Of a stretch of DNA of 64,000 bases, positions 1 to 9,487 are shown one piece after another. The position numbers and the translations under genes were made by a program. Location: contig NZ_LR733406.1 of NCBI RefSeq assembly GCF_902506505.1, positions 3,347,731-3,411,730 on the forward strand. The letters are read 5' to 3'. How positions within the stretch are numbered: the stretch's first letter is position 1; every line of letters begins with the position of its first letter. Under the pieces are notes generated by a model that was given only the letters and a program-made list of their open reading frames with translations, searched no databases and was not told the origin of the DNA. The stretch comes from Pseudomonas sp. 8AS (lineage in GTDB: Bacteria; Pseudomonadota; Gammaproteobacteria; Pseudomonadales; Pseudomonadaceae).

Positions 1-60
1 TGGCCAGACGCCATCATGCCTGAGCCGCCATGGCGGAACCAGCCTGGCGCCCGCCGCCGC

Positions 61-963
61 TCAATCCGCCGCGCGCAGCAATGGCGAGCCCGCTGGCAGG
101 TGCATGCGCAGGGCCGCGGGCCGTGCAGTAAAGCGCAGGTGCTTGCTCTCCAGCGGCTCGCCGTCCAGGTTGATGTCCAGCCCTTCGGCAGCCTCCACCT
201 CGACCCAGGGCAGGCGAGCGCTGAGCGACACCGACTCCAGGCCGAGAATCCCGCCGGACAGCAGCGTGCCCAGGGTGCCGACCAGATCCGGCGAAGCCGG
301 CACGATGCAGATATCCAGCAGCCCATCATCCACCCGCGCCTGCGGGCACAGCACATGACCGCCGCCGGCCTGGCGTCCATTGCCAATACCGAGGGCGAGG
401 AACTCGCCTTCCCAGGTGAAGCCCGGCCCGCGGAAACGACCGAAGGCCGAGTGCACCTCGGAGAAGCGCGTCAGCCCGGTGAGGAAATAGGCGGCGCCAC
501 CGAGCAGTTTCTTAAGCTCTTCCGAGGTATTGGCGGTGATCCTCGAACCGAAGCCGCCGGTGGCCATGTTGAGGAACAGCTGGCCGTCCACCTCGCCCAG
601 GTCGATCGACTGCGACGGCTCATCCAGCAGGGCCAGGGCCTCACCCGGCAAAAGGGGCACGCCGGCGGCGCGGGCGAAGTCGTTGGCCGTGCCCAGTGGC
701 AGCAGCGCCAGGGAGGCTTGCGCAGCGCTGAGGGCCATGGCCTCGGCGATCTCGCGCAGGGTGCCGTCACCGCCACCGGCAATCAGGGTCGGGTAACCGG
801 CCGCCAGCGCCTCGTCGACCAGGCGCGCGGCGTCGCCGGCCTCCCAGGTCAGGCGCACCGCCAGCTCCCAGCCGGCCTCGCGCCGCGCCAGCACGGCGGC
901 GCGCACCTCTTCGTTGAGTGCCTGCTTGCCATGCAGGATCAGCAATGCCTTGCGTTCGGCCAT
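61..963 (-). CDS. yegS: YegS-like lipid kinase (diacylglycerol kinase catalytic domain)
   Basis: 300 aa, the usual size for bacterial YegS/DgkB-type kinases, which phosphorylate diacylglycerol or phosphatidylglycerol at the membrane face. The nucleotide-binding motif GGGDGT lies at about residues 63-68, followed by LPLGTANDFAR at about 87-97 and NMATGGFGS near 125, all hallmark blocks of the DAGK_cat fold. The ATG at 963 fits the start MAERKALLILHG; the frame is open further upstream, but that part is not protein-like. It is the last member of a minus-strand cluster with an FGGY kinase, a GlpD-like dehydrogenase and an AGPS-like flavoprotein, 77 bp beyond the FGGY stop. The context suggests a glycerolipid substrate; the true substrate is unknown. 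Confidence 0.88.
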   Translation of the reverse strand: MAERKALLILHGKQALNEEVRAAVLARREAGWELAVRLTWEAGDAARLVDEALAAGYPTLIAGGGDGTLREIAEAMALSAAQASLALLPLGTANDFARAAGVPLLPGEALALLDEPSQSIDLGEVDGQLFLNMATGGFGSRITANTSEELKKLLGGAAYFLTGLTRFSEVHSAFGRFRGPGFTWEGEFLALGIGNGRQAGGGHVLCPQARVDDGLLDICIVPASPDLVGTLGTLLSGGILGLESVSLSARLPWVEVEAAEGLDINLDGEPLESKHLRFTARPAALRMHLPAGSPLLRAAD

Positions 964-1040
964 GGCCTTTCCCCTCGCCCAGACTGCCCACGAGTATATG
1001 CGCAGCGCCCGGTGCAGGCGGCAGTGCCGCAAGCGAACGA

Positions 1041-2612
1041 TCAGGCCGGGTAGCCGGTGATCTCGCGGATACTGCGGTACAGCGGGCGCAGCTGCTGGTA
1101 CATGCGCAGGTAGACCTCGCGGTACAGCCGTTCGTAGACAGCCACCGCCTGCGGGTTGGGCTGGAACACCTTGCCCACACGGGTCATGGCGGCGATGGCC
1201 GTGGGGAAGTCCGGGTGCAGGCCGAGGCCGACGGCGCAGTCGATGGCCGCGCCGAGGCCGGAAGTCTCGTACAGGTGCGGGCGTTCGGCCGGCAGGTTGA
1301 AGATGTCGGCGGTCAGCTGCATGGCCGCATCGCTCTGCGAGCCGCCACCGGAGATGCGCAGGCGGCTGATGCGGGTGCCCGAGCGCTTCTCGATCTTTTC
1401 CTTGCCCTGGCGCAGGGCGTAGGCCAGGCCTTCGAGGATGGCGCGATACAGGTGCGCGCGGGTGTGCACGTCGCCGAAGCCGATGATCGAGCCCTTGGCC
1501 TCCAGGCCCGGCTCGCGGATGCCTGGTGACCAGAACGGCTGCAGCGTCAGGCCCATGGAGCCGGGCGGCACGCTGTTGACCAGCTCGTCGAACAGGGTTT
1601 CCGCCTCCACCCCCAGCTCCAGGCCGCGCTGGCGCTCGGCGTGGCCGAACTGCTCCTTGAACCAGCTGACCATCCAGAAGCCGCGAAATATCATGACCTC
1701 GGTGTTGTAGTGGTCGGGAATCGCCGCCGGGTACGGCGGGATCAGCGGGATGGTTTCCAGGTAGCTGGAACGGGTGGTGTTGATGGTCGCCGTGGTGCCG
1801 TAGGACAGGCAGGCGGTGCTCGGCTCCACGCCGCCGGCGCCGATCACCTCGCAGGCCTTGTCCGAGGCGGCGGCGATCAGCGGCAGGCCTTCGGGAATAC
1901 CGGTATGCCGGCTGGCTTCGGCGGTGATGGAGCCCAGGCGCTCGCCCGGCTTGACCAGCTCGGGCAGCATCGACGGCCGGATCGAAATGGCCTGCCACTT
2001 CCAGTCGCTGGTTTTGGCCCAGCACAGGCGCTTGTAGTCGAACGGCAGGTAGGCCACGCAACTGCCTACCGAGTCGGCGAAACGGCCGCTCAGGCGATGG
2101 GTGAGAAAGCCCGACAACAGCAGGAACTTGTGCGTGCTGGCCCAGATGTCAGGCTGCTGCTGGGCGATCCAGTTGGCCTCGGCCTGGGCCCGAAAATAAT
2201 CCACCGTGGCCTCCTCGCGGAGCAGCCTGAACAGCCAACCCCAAGGCCCCTTGATCCGCCCGGCCACCTCGGCGCGGCGCTGGTCCAGCCAGAGGATGGC
2301 CGGGCGCAGCGGCCGGCCCTCGGCATCCACGTTGACCAAGGTGCCGCGCTGAGTGGTCAGCGACACCCCGGCAATCAGGCGCTTGTCGATCTCGACGCTG
2401 GCCCACAGGCGCCGACAGGCCTCGCCGAGGCTGGCCCAGTAGTATTCGGGATCCTGCTCGGCCCAGCCGGGGTGCTCCGAGTAATAAGGCTCAAGCTCGA
2501 CCTTGCCCTTGCCGAGCAGGTTGCCGGCCAGGTCGAAGAGCAGCGCACGCACGCTCTGGGTGCCGTTGTCGATGGCCAGCAGGTAGCGTTGTTCGGTCAC
2601 GTCGGTTTCCAC
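1041..2612 (-). CDS. FGGY-family carbohydrate kinase
   Basis: 523 aa, normal length for FGGY kinases (glycerol kinase, xylulokinase and relatives), ATP-dependent sugar or polyol kinases of the actin-like fold. The N-terminal phosphate-binding block [16 protein letters not shown] and the C-terminal FGGY block [17 protein letters not shown] are both visible, as is a GTTATIN block near residue 270. The substrate cannot be read from sequence; it differs enough from GlpK that I do not call glycerol kinase. The start at 2612 follows the stop of the GlpD-like gene by 6 bp, so the two are translationally close. With a FAD glycerol-3-phosphate-type dehydrogenase and an AGPS-like enzyme upstream, a glycerol-like or dihydroxyacetone-like substrate is an inference only. 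Confidence 0.85.
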   Translation of the reverse strand: METDVTEQRYLLAIDNGTQSVRALLFDLAGNLLGKGKVELEPYYSEHPGWAEQDPEYYWASLGEACRRLWASVEIDKRLIAGVSLTTQRGTLVNVDAEGRPLRPAILWLDQRRAEVAGRIKGPWGWLFRLLREEATVDYFRAQAEANWIAQQQPDIWASTHKFLLLSGFLTHRLSGRFADSVGSCVAYLPFDYKRLCWAKTSDWKWQAISIRPSMLPELVKPGERLGSITAEASRHTGIPEGLPLIAAASDKACEVIGAGGVEPSTACLSYGTTATINTTRSSYLETIPLIPPYPAAIPDHYNTEVMIFRGFWMVSWFKEQFGHAERQRGLELGVEAETLFDELVNSVPPGSMGLTLQPFWSPGIREPGLEAKGSIIGFGDVHTRAHLYRAILEGLAYALRQGKEKIEKRSGTRISRLRISGGGSQSDAAMQLTADIFNLPAERPHLYETSGLGAAIDCAVGLGLHPDFPTAIAAMTRVGKVFQPNPQAVAVYERLYREVYLRMYQQLRPLYRSIREITGYPA

Positions 2613-2618
2613 GGCAGG

Positions 2619-4193
2619 TCACGGCAGGCTGTAGCAACTGCGCCACAGCTCCAGATAGCGTTGTTGTTCGGTGTCCCAGCGCGCATCGCTCCAGCCCAGG
2701 CGCGGCTGGCACAGGGCACGGATGCGCGGCAGCTCGGCGGCGGCACCTTCGGCCAGCAGCAAACCGATGCGGGTGCGGCGCAGCAGCAGGTCGTCCAGGT
2801 GCAGCACCAGCTCGTCGTCACAGGCCTGGGCCAGCTCGGCCCAGAGGGTCTCACTGGCGCCAATGCGCTCGCCACCCAGCGCCTCCAGCAATGCCGCCAG
2901 CCCCGGCAACGCCAGGCCATGGCGACCGGCCAGGCGGCGCTGCTGCGTCGCGCTCAGGCCCGGCAGCGGCAGCGCCGCCGGCCGATGAAACACCGGCTGG
3001 CCGAGATCCTCGACCGTCCTGCCGGCGAACGGCGCACAGGCGCGCAGCACTTCCAGGGCCAGCAGGCGGAAAGTGGTCAGCTTGCCGCCGGCCAGGGTCA
3101 CGCAGCCGGGCTCGAGCCACAGGGCATGCTCGCGCTTCTCGTCCGACGGTTTGCTGGTTGGTGCCGTGTCCGTGCTGACCACCGGCCGCACGCCGGCCCA
3201 GGTGGACAGCACATCGCCACGGGTGACGCCGGCGGCGGGAAATACCTGGGCGCAGGCGGCCAGCAGATAATCGACCTCCTCGCGGGCGATGCGTGCATCG
3301 CGATCCAGCGCCTCGCCATGATCCAGATCGGTGGTACCGATCACCGTGGCGCCTTCCCAGGGGAAGACAAAGACCGGACGCTTGTCCTGTCCATGCATAA
3401 AGCTGAGCGCCTGCGCCACCGGCAGACGCCAGGCCGGCAGCAGCAGGTGGCTGCCACGCAGCGGGCGGATATGTTCGCGGCCATCGCGCTGGCGCAGCTC
3501 ATCGGCCCAGGCACCGGTGGCCTGAGCCACCACCCGGGCGTGGAAGGCGTAACGCTGGCCGGATTCGCTGTCCTCCGCCTGCAGCCCGACGACCCGGCCA
3601 TTGTCGCGCGTCAGTTCGACTACGCGCAGGCCGTTTAGCGCTTCACCGCCCTCGGCCCGCGCTTCGCCCAAGACCCGCATGACCAGACGCGCATCGTCGG
3701 TCACCGCGTCAAGGAACTGGGTGGCCCCCAGCAGCTGCTCGTCCTGCAAACCGGGAGCGAGAAAACGCAGCTCGCGCAGCGGCTGATAACGATGCAGGCG
3801 CTGGCCGGCCAGAGCGTCGTAGATGCCGAGCAGCCCACCGAAGAGCTTGGGCCCGGGAAACTGCCCCTGATAATGGGGAAACAGGAACGGCAGCGGATCG
3901 ACCAGCCCCGGCGCCTCACCGAGCAGGCGCTGACGCTCGCGCACCGAGTCGCGGGTCAGGCCGAGCTGGCCCTTGGCGATATAGCGCAGGCCGCCGTGGA
4001 CCATCTTCGACGAGCGACTGGAGGTGCCCCAGGCGAAATCGCGCTGCTCCAGCAGCAGGCATTTCCAGCCGCGCCGCGCCGCCTCGCGCAGGATGCCGGC
4101 GCCGCTGATGCCACCGCCAACCACGATCAGATCCCAGTCGCGCGCCGCCAGCTCGGGCAACACCGCTTCGCGCCACTGCGCGTTCCAGCTCAT
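2619..4193 (-). CDS. GlpD-like FAD-dependent glycerol-3-phosphate dehydrogenase
   Basis: 524 aa FAD oxidoreductase of the GlpD/DAO family, which oxidises sn-glycerol 3-phosphate to DHAP and passes electrons to quinone. The Rossmann FAD motif VVGGGISGAGILREAARRG starts near residue 23, followed by GTSSRSSKMVHGGLRY, a GTTDLDHG block near 325 and AGGKLTTFR near 400, all in GlpD order; a DAO_C region follows. The ATG at 4193 is 2 bp after the stop of the upstream FAD oxidase, a tight operon junction. It has no glpF, glpK or glpR beside it, unlike housekeeping glpD, so it probably serves the local cluster rather than glycerol catabolism. Confidence 0.88.
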   Translation of the reverse strand: MSWNAQWREAVLPELAARDWDLIVVGGGISGAGILREAARRGWKCLLLEQRDFAWGTSSRSSKMVHGGLRYIAKGQLGLTRDSVRERQRLLGEAPGLVDPLPFLFPHYQGQFPGPKLFGGLLGIYDALAGQRLHRYQPLRELRFLAPGLQDEQLLGATQFLDAVTDDARLVMRVLGEARAEGGEALNGLRVVELTRDNGRVVGLQAEDSESGQRYAFHARVVAQATGAWADELRQRDGREHIRPLRGSHLLLPAWRLPVAQALSFMHGQDKRPVFVFPWEGATVIGTTDLDHGEALDRDARIAREEVDYLLAACAQVFPAAGVTRGDVLSTWAGVRPVVSTDTAPTSKPSDEKREHALWLEPGCVTLAGGKLTTFRLLALEVLRACAPFAGRTVEDLGQPVFHRPAALPLPGLSATQQRRLAGRHGLALPGLAALLEALGGERIGASETLWAELAQACDDELVLHLDDLLLRRTRIGLLLAEGAAAELPRIRALCQPRLGWSDARWDTEQQRYLELWRSCYSLP

Positions 4194-4195
4194 CC

Positions 4196-5794
4196 TCAGT
4201 CTTCCAGCAGCACGCCGGGAGCCAGGCGCCCATCCGGGTCGAAATGCTGCGCCATGCTCTGCAGCGCGGCGATGCCCAGCGCACCCTTCTCCGCCTGCAA
4301 GTACGGCGCATGGTCGCGGCCGACGCCGTGCTGGTGGCTGATGGTGCCGCGGTTGTCGGCAATCGTCCGGCTGGCCGCCTGCTTGAGCTTGCTCCAGCGC
4401 GCCAGGGTCTCGCCGTAGCTGCTGCCCGGGCGGAACACGTAGGTGGTGTAGATGCTCGAACCCTGGCCGTAGACATGCGACAGGTGGGTGAACACATGCA
4501 CCCGCTCGCCCTCCTCGCTCAGGCCATGGCGCAGACTGTCCTCGACCTTGTTCAGCAGGTTGTCGACGTTGCTCCAGTCGGTGGCGGTTTCCAGGGTGTC
4601 CACCGCGTAACCGGCCTCCCACAGGCCATGACGCAGGTAGGGGAAGCGGAAGCGGTTTTCCGCCCATTTCTTGCCCAGCAGGGTGCCGGTGAACACGCCA
4701 CCTTCGGCGCGGAGGATGCGCTTGGCCTGTTTCACCGACAGCGCGTTCTGCGCCCGGTTGCCGGTGACGCCGAAGGTCAGCATGCACTTGCCGCCGCGGG
4801 CGCCGCGCAAGGCCAGGTATCTTTCCAGCCAGGCGATCTGCCCGGGATGGCCGGCCAGGGCCAGCTGGGTCTCGGTCTCGATGGCGTTGGACAGGCGCAG
4901 CATCGACAGCGGTACGCGGGCCTGCACCAGGGTGCGGATGCCGGCCAGGGCCTGCTGCCAGCTGGGCAGGAACACGGCGAAGAACTGCTCCTGCTCGGCC
5001 AGCCTGGTCACCCGCACCTTGACCTCGGAGATCACGCCGAAGCGCCCTTCCGAGCCGAGGATCAGCTCGCGCAGGTCCGGGCCGGCGGCCGAGGCCGGGA
5101 AAGTCGGGATATCCAGCGTACCGGCGAAGGTCTCCAGCTTGCCGCCGGCGAACAGCTGCTCGATGCGTCCGTAGCGCAGCGACTGCTGGCCGCTGGAGCG
5201 GCTGGCCACCCAGCCGCCGAGGGTCGACAGCTCCCAGGACTGCGGGAAGTGGCCGAGGGTGTAGCCGCGCGCGCGCAATTGCGCCTCCACCTGCGGGCCG
5301 TTGGCGCCGGGGGCGAAGGTGGCGATCAGGCTGCTCTCGTCGAGATCGAGCAGTTGGGTCATGCGCTCCAGCGACAGGGTCAGCACCGGCTTCTCGGACT
5401 CGACCGGGTTGATATGCCCGGCCACCGAGGTGCCGCCGCCGTAGGGAATCAGGATCACGTCGTGCTCGCGGGCCCAGGCCAGCAGCTCGCGGATCTGCTC
5501 TGGCGTTTCCGGCAGGGCCACGCCGTCGGGAAACACGCCGAACTCGCCGGAGCGCATGGCCAGCCAGTCCGGCAGGCTCTGCCCGCGGGCATGGCGCACG
5601 CGCACCTCGGCGTCCAGGCTGATCAGCGGATGGCGCGCGAGCAGACGCGAGGCCGGCACCCGGGCCAGCACCTGCGCCAGGCTGGCATCGGCCAGCACCT
5701 GGCCGGTACCGACCCGCGCCTCGAGGAAGGCGCCGCCATTGGCCGGCAGCACCACCTGCGTGGCCTCGTCACCCCATCCGTTCCAACGTCGCAT
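4196..5794 (-). CDS. FAD-binding oxidase resembling alkyl-DHAP synthase (AGPS)
   Basis: 532 aa flavoprotein of the VAO/PCMH family: an N-terminal FAD-binding_4 domain with the pyrophosphate loop YGGGTSVAGHINP near residue 125, and a C-terminal FAD-oxidase C domain. The C-terminal active-site block reads GTISHQHGVGRDHAPYL. D-lactate and glycolate oxidases carry a GEHG motif here, while alkyldihydroxyacetonephosphate synthases carry SHHHGVG, so this one is AGPS-like with the middle His replaced by Gln. A tyrosine-rich strand (SSIYTTYVFRPG) precedes it, as in AGPS. AGPS swaps the acyl chain of acyl-DHAP for a fatty alcohol in ether-lipid synthesis; that activity is not shown for this protein. 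The ATG at 5794 was chosen because GGGGAG lies just upstream. First gene of the minus-strand cluster. Confidence 0.82.
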   Translation of the reverse strand: MRRWNGWGDEATQVVLPANGGAFLEARVGTGQVLADASLAQVLARVPASRLLARHPLISLDAEVRVRHARGQSLPDWLAMRSGEFGVFPDGVALPETPEQIRELLAWAREHDVILIPYGGGTSVAGHINPVESEKPVLTLSLERMTQLLDLDESSLIATFAPGANGPQVEAQLRARGYTLGHFPQSWELSTLGGWVASRSSGQQSLRYGRIEQLFAGGKLETFAGTLDIPTFPASAAGPDLRELILGSEGRFGVISEVKVRVTRLAEQEQFFAVFLPSWQQALAGIRTLVQARVPLSMLRLSNAIETETQLALAGHPGQIAWLERYLALRGARGGKCMLTFGVTGNRAQNALSVKQAKRILRAEGGVFTGTLLGKKWAENRFRFPYLRHGLWEAGYAVDTLETATDWSNVDNLLNKVEDSLRHGLSEEGERVHVFTHLSHVYGQGSSIYTTYVFRPGSSYGETLARWSKLKQAASRTIADNRGTISHQHGVGRDHAPYLQAEKGALGIAALQSMAQHFDPDGRLAPGVLLED

Positions 5795-5920
5795 CTGCCG
5801 CTCCCCTGTGTGTTCCGCTGACCATCGATGGCTGCCTATACTAGCCGGCCGCGTCACCCGGTCACTGTCAGATCGGGACAGCGGTCATCGCCAATCAAGA
5901 CAAGCAGAACAACAAGAACC
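5795..5920. promoter_or_regulatory. Divergent promoter region with inverted repeat CTGTC-N7-GACAG
   Basis: The 126-bp gap separates the AGPS-like operon (minus) from the AraC-type regulator (plus). It holds a short inverted repeat, CTGTC at 5865-5869 and GACAG at 5877-5881. An AT-rich hexamer TATACT lies at 5837-5842. The repeat is a candidate operator for the adjacent regulator, inferred only from position; no convincing -35/-10 pair could be assigned. Confidence 0.35.
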
Positions 5921-6982
5921 ATGCTGACCCTCGGCTATACCTCGGTTCCCGCCCTGATCAAATACCTGCGCCATGCCGAGCGCCTCGGCCTGGACGTGGA
6001 AGCCGTACGCACGACGGTCGGCATCAGCGCCGAAGACCTGGCCGACAACGGCAAGCGCATTCCCAGCGAGCTGCACGAGCGCCTGCTCAGCCACCTGCTG
6101 GCAGTCTCCGGCGACCCGCTGTTCGGCCTGCGTTCGGCGCAGTTCGTGCAGCCCGGCTACTGGAGCGTGCTCGGCTACATCACCATGAACTGCGCCACCC
6201 TGGGCGAAGCCATGAGCCGCATCGTGCCCTACGAGAAACTGGTCGGCGACATGGGCACCAGCCAGCTGCTGGCCGCAGGCGACCACGTCAAGCTGGTCTG
6301 GAACTGCCGCCACGAACGCCCGGACATCCGCCGGCACATGGTCGAGGGTGTCCTCGCCTCGTGGATGCTCTATGCGCGCTGGATCGCCGACATGGACAAG
6401 TCGCCGCGCGAGGTGTGGATGGAGCATGCCCGCCCCGACGGCACCACCCAGGCCGATTACGAAGCCGTGTTCGGCTGCCCGGTGCTGTTCGAGCAGCCCT
6501 GCAACGCCCTGCTGGTGCCCATGGACTACCTGGCCATCCCCCTGCGCCAGGCCGATGCCAACCTGCTGCGCACCCTGGAAGAACACGCCCTGACCCTGAT
6601 GGCCGGCCTCGACGACAACGAACCGCTGCCACAACGGGTGAAGAACGCCCTGCGCCTGCTGCTCAAGGACGGCCTGCCGCGCAAGGAGAAGGTCGCCGAG
6701 AAGTTCCACATGACCGTGCGCACTCTGCAGCGCCACCTGCAGAACGCCGGCACCAGCTACCAGGAAATCCTCGACCAGCTGCGCCAGGAACTGGCCGAGC
6801 ACTACCTGCTGCGCAGCGACCTGGCGATCGAGGATATCGCCAGCTACCTGGGTTTCACCGAGGCGCGCTCACTGCACCGCAGCTTCAAGGCGCGCACCGG
6901 CATGACCCCAGGTGAGTACCGTGAGCGCGGCAAACACCTGCCGCTCGGCACGCCTAGTCCAGCAACTCGCTCAGCGGAATAA
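5921..6982 (+). CDS. AraC-family regulator with Arabinose_bd-type (PF12625) sensor domain
   Basis: 353 aa. The N-terminal two thirds matches the ligand-sensing domain found in OruR/GbdR-like and mycobacterial VirS-like AraC regulators (blocks PGYWSVLGYITMNCATLGEA and PCNALLVPMDYLAIPL). The C-terminal HTH_18 pair is clear, with the second helix-turn-helix DIASYLGFTEARSLHRSFKA and the family end motif GMTPGEYR. The ATG at 5921 is chosen because MLTLGYTSVPALIKYL is the usual start of the family; the frame is open upstream without family similarity. Divergent from the AGPS-like cluster, which it probably controls. Its 3' end overlaps the convergent moeA by 29 bp. Confidence 0.87.
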   Translation: MLTLGYTSVPALIKYLRHAERLGLDVEAVRTTVGISAEDLADNGKRIPSELHERLLSHLLAVSGDPLFGLRSAQFVQPGYWSVLGYITMNCATLGEAMSRIVPYEKLVGDMGTSQLLAAGDHVKLVWNCRHERPDIRRHMVEGVLASWMLYARWIADMDKSPREVWMEHARPDGTTQADYEAVFGCPVLFEQPCNALLVPMDYLAIPLRQADANLLRTLEEHALTLMAGLDDNEPLPQRVKNALRLLLKDGLPRKEKVAEKFHMTVRTLQRHLQNAGTSYQEILDQLRQELAEHYLLRSDLAIEDIASYLGFTEARSLHRSFKARTGMTPGEYRERGKHLPLGTPSPATRSAE

Positions 6983-8150
6983 AGCGCAGCAGTTCGCCTT
7001 CGGCATAGGTCCTGTCCTCAAGCACTTCCACCAGGCCATCGGCCCAGGCGGCGCTGCGCAGCACGCCAGAACTCTGGTTCGGATAGAGCACCGCGCGGCC
7101 GCCTTCGAGACGCGCGCGCAGGTACTCGCGACGCTTGCCAGCCTTGCTCCAGGCGAAACCGGCCGGCACGTCGATGGCCAGCGGCTCGACTTCGACCACA
7201 CCCAGACGCCGCAATAGATAAGGACGGGCCAGCAGGCCGAACGTGACCAGGGTCGAGGCCGGATTACCGGGCAGGCCGATCACCGGCACACCGCGGTAGT
7301 GGCCACAGGTCAGCGGCTTGCCCGGCTTGATCGCCAGCTTCCACAGGGTCAGCTCGCCGTCTTCCTGCAGCACCTGGCCAAGGAAATCCGCCTCGCCCAC
7401 CGACACTCCGCCGGTGGACAGGATCAGGTCGACATCGATCAGCGCCGCCAGGGCATCGCGGGTGCGCTGCGGGTCGTCGGCGAGGATGCCGCCATCCACC
7501 ACAGTACAACCCAGGCGGCGCAACCAGGCGCACAGCAGGCTGCGGTTGCTGTTGTAGATCTGCCCCGGGCCCAGCGGCAGGCCGGGCTCGATCAGCTCGT
7601 CGCCAGTGGACAACACCGCCACCCGCGGCCGGCGCCGCACCGACAACTCGGCATGACCCAGGGAGGCGGCCAGGCCCAGTTCGACCGGGCCCAGGCGAGC
7701 GCCGGCTGCCAGTACCTGCTCGCCGGCGCGGGTTTCCTGGCCCTGCGGACGCACGTTCTGCCCCACCCGCAGCGGTTCGCGAAAACGCACCCGGCCATCG
7801 GCCAGGACTTCGGCGTTCTCCTGCATTTCCACGCAGTCGGCGCCGGCCGGCAGCGGCGCGCCGGTGAAGATCCGCGCGCAGGTGCCCGGCTGCAGCGGCG
7901 CGGGCGCCTGGCCCGCAAGGATGCGCTGGCTGACCTGCAGCGGTTCAGCGCTGCAGTCGGCCAGGCGCAGGGCATAGCCGTCCATGGCGCTGTTCGGCCA
8001 GGGCGGCAGGTCCAGGCCGGCGATCAGCGCCTCGGCCAGCACCCGGCCATCGGCATCGGCCAGTGGCACCTGCTCGCACTCGCCAAGCGGCGCCGCATTG
8101 GCCTGGGCCAGCAGGCGCGCCAGGGCCTCCTCGACCGGCAGCAGGCTCAT
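6954..8150 (-). CDS. moeA: Molybdopterin molybdenumtransferase MoeA
   Basis: 398 aa, typical MoeA length. MoeA inserts molybdate into adenylylated molybdopterin, the last step of Mo-molybdopterin synthesis. Visible blocks in order: LPPWPNSAMDGYA near residue 48, IFTGAPLPAGADCVEMQE near 92, VAVLSTGDELIEPG near 175, ILSTGGVSVGEADF near 245, KPGKPLT and GLPGNPAS near 285. The start at 8150 overlaps the moaB stop by four bases (ATGA), so moaB and moeA are translationally coupled. The 3' end overlaps the convergent AraC gene. Confidence 0.95.
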   Translation of the reverse strand: MSLLPVEEALARLLAQANAAPLGECEQVPLADADGRVLAEALIAGLDLPPWPNSAMDGYALRLADCSAEPLQVSQRILAGQAPAPLQPGTCARIFTGAPLPAGADCVEMQENAEVLADGRVRFREPLRVGQNVRPQGQETRAGEQVLAAGARLGPVELGLAASLGHAELSVRRRPRVAVLSTGDELIEPGLPLGPGQIYNSNRSLLCAWLRRLGCTVVDGGILADDPQRTRDALAALIDVDLILSTGGVSVGEADFLGQVLQEDGELTLWKLAIKPGKPLTCGHYRGVPVIGLPGNPASTLVTFGLLARPYLLRRLGVVEVEPLAIDVPAGFAWSKAGKRREYLRARLEGGRAVLYPNQSSGVLRSAAWADGLVEVLEDRTYAEGELLRFIPLSELLD

Positions 8151-8686
8151 CCGCGGCTCTCGCAGGCCCCGACCGCCTTGAGGTGCGGCACGAAGTTGCA
8201 GGGCCGGTGACGGTTGTCCAGCTGCTCGGCGAGGATACCGTCCCAGGCGGTGCGACAGGCGTTGGTCGAGCCCGGCAGGCAGCACACCAGGGTACCGTTG
8301 GCCAGGCCGGCCAGGGCCCGCGACTGAATGGTGGAGGTGCCGATATCGGCCACGGAAATCTGCCGGAACAGCTCGCCGAAGCCGTCCACCTGCTTGTCCA
8401 GCAGGCAGCTCACGGCTTCCGGGGTGCTGTCGCGGCCGGTGAAGCCGGTGCCGCCGGTGATCAAAACCACCTGCACCTGGTCTTCGGCGATCCAGCCGGC
8501 GACCTGGGCGCGGATCTTGTACAGGTCGTCCTTCAGCAGCATCCGCGCGGCCAGCGTGTGCCCGGCGGCGGTGAGGCGATCGACGAACAGCTGGCCCGAG
8601 GTGTCGGTCTCCAGGCTGCGGGTATCACTGACGGTCAAAACGGCGATATTCAGCGGCACGAATGCCGCCTCGGCCTTGTGGCTCAT
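8147..8686 (-). CDS. moaB: Molybdenum cofactor biosynthesis protein MoaB (molybdopterin adenylyltransferase family)
   Basis: 179 aa MogA/MoaB-type protein. This family adenylylates molybdopterin before molybdate insertion by MoeA. The conserved loop [19 protein letters not shown] lies near residues 74-92 and [13 protein letters not shown] near 138. First gene of the moaB-moeA operon, with a 4-bp overlap to moeA. It is divergent from mobA across a 65-bp gap that must hold both promoters; an AT-rich TTATAT sits near 8721. MoaB and MogA paralogues are hard to separate by eye. Confidence 0.93.
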   Translation of the reverse strand: MSHKAEAAFVPLNIAVLTVSDTRSLETDTSGQLFVDRLTAAGHTLAARMLLKDDLYKIRAQVAGWIAEDQVQVVLITGGTGFTGRDSTPEAVSCLLDKQVDGFGELFRQISVADIGTSTIQSRALAGLANGTLVCCLPGSTNACRTAWDGILAEQLDNRHRPCNFVPHLKAVGACESRG

Positions 8687-8751
8687 GGCGCAATCCGGTT
8701 GTGGCGAAAACAGGCCGGTGTTATATCACAGGCCCCAGCCGGAGCACCGCC

Positions 8752-9357
8752 ATGACCGATTCCAGCCCCCTTCCAGCCTGTTCCATCCTGCTCCTGGCCG
8801 GCGGTCGCGGGCAGCGCATGGGCGGCCAAGACAAGGGCCTGCTGGACTGGCGCGGGCAGCCGCTGATCGCCCACCTGCACACCGTGGTGCGCCCGCTGAG
8901 CGACGACCTGATCATCTCCTGCAACCGCAACGCCGAACGTTACGCCGCCTACGCCGATCGCCTGGTGGCCGATGACGACAGCGAATTCCCCGGCCCCCTG
9001 GCCGGCATCCGCGCCGGCCTCAAGGCCGCCCGCCGGCCCTGGCTGCTGGTCCTGCCCTGCGACGCCCCGCTGCTCGATGCGACCCTGCTGCAGGCCATGC
9101 GCACCCGCGCCGCCGAGCAGCCGGACAAGCCGCTGCTGATCCGTCGTGGCGAGCAGTGGGAACCGCTGTTCTGCCTGCTGCCGCTCAGCCTCGCCGGTGC
9201 CATCGAACAGGCCTGGCAGGCCGGAGAGCGCAGCCCGCAGCGGCTGTTGCTGCAGCTCGGCGCCCAGGCCTTCGCCTGCGCCGCAGACGACCCGCGCCTG
9301 GCCAATCTGAATACCCCCGAACTGCTGGCGGCGAGTGCGGCGCTCGCTCGGCCGTAG
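8752..9357 (+). CDS. mobA: Molybdenum cofactor guanylyltransferase MobA
   Basis: 201 aa, typical MobA size. It transfers GMP from GTP to Mo-molybdopterin, making the bis-MGD cofactor used by nitrate reductase and formate dehydrogenases. The signature nucleotide loop [17 protein letters not shown] begins near residue 13 and the metal-binding LPCDAPLL lies near 100. The ATG at 8752 follows GGAGCACC and matches the usual N-terminus; the frame is open further upstream into the moaB region. Divergent from moaB-moeA, so the three Moco genes form one locus. Confidence 0.94.
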   Translation: MTDSSPLPACSILLLAGGRGQRMGGQDKGLLDWRGQPLIAHLHTVVRPLSDDLIISCNRNAERYAAYADRLVADDDSEFPGPLAGIRAGLKAARRPWLLVLPCDAPLLDATLLQAMRTRAAEQPDKPLLIRRGEQWEPLFCLLPLSLAGAIEQAWQAGERSPQRLLLQLGAQAFACAADDPRLANLNTPELLAASAALARP

Positions 9358-9446
9358 CACCTGCCCCCTGCGGCCCCGCCAGCTAGCCAGCAGCCCCGCA
9401 GCGCGGCACCGCGCCCCGCCTGCAAACAAAAAGTCAGGCTAACCCC

Positions 9447-9474
9447 TTGTGCAACAAAACTTTTTCGGTACAAT
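9447..9474 (+). promoter_or_regulatory. Likely sigma-70 promoter of tRNA-Pro
   Basis: TTGTGC at 9447-9452 and TACAAT at 9469-9474 are separated by 16 bp. The second hexamer is one base from the -10 consensus. Transcription would begin a few bases before the mature tRNA at 9488, a normal tRNA leader. The -35 is weak beyond TTG. Confidence 0.6.
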
Positions 9475-9487
9475 GCGCGCCATTGAA

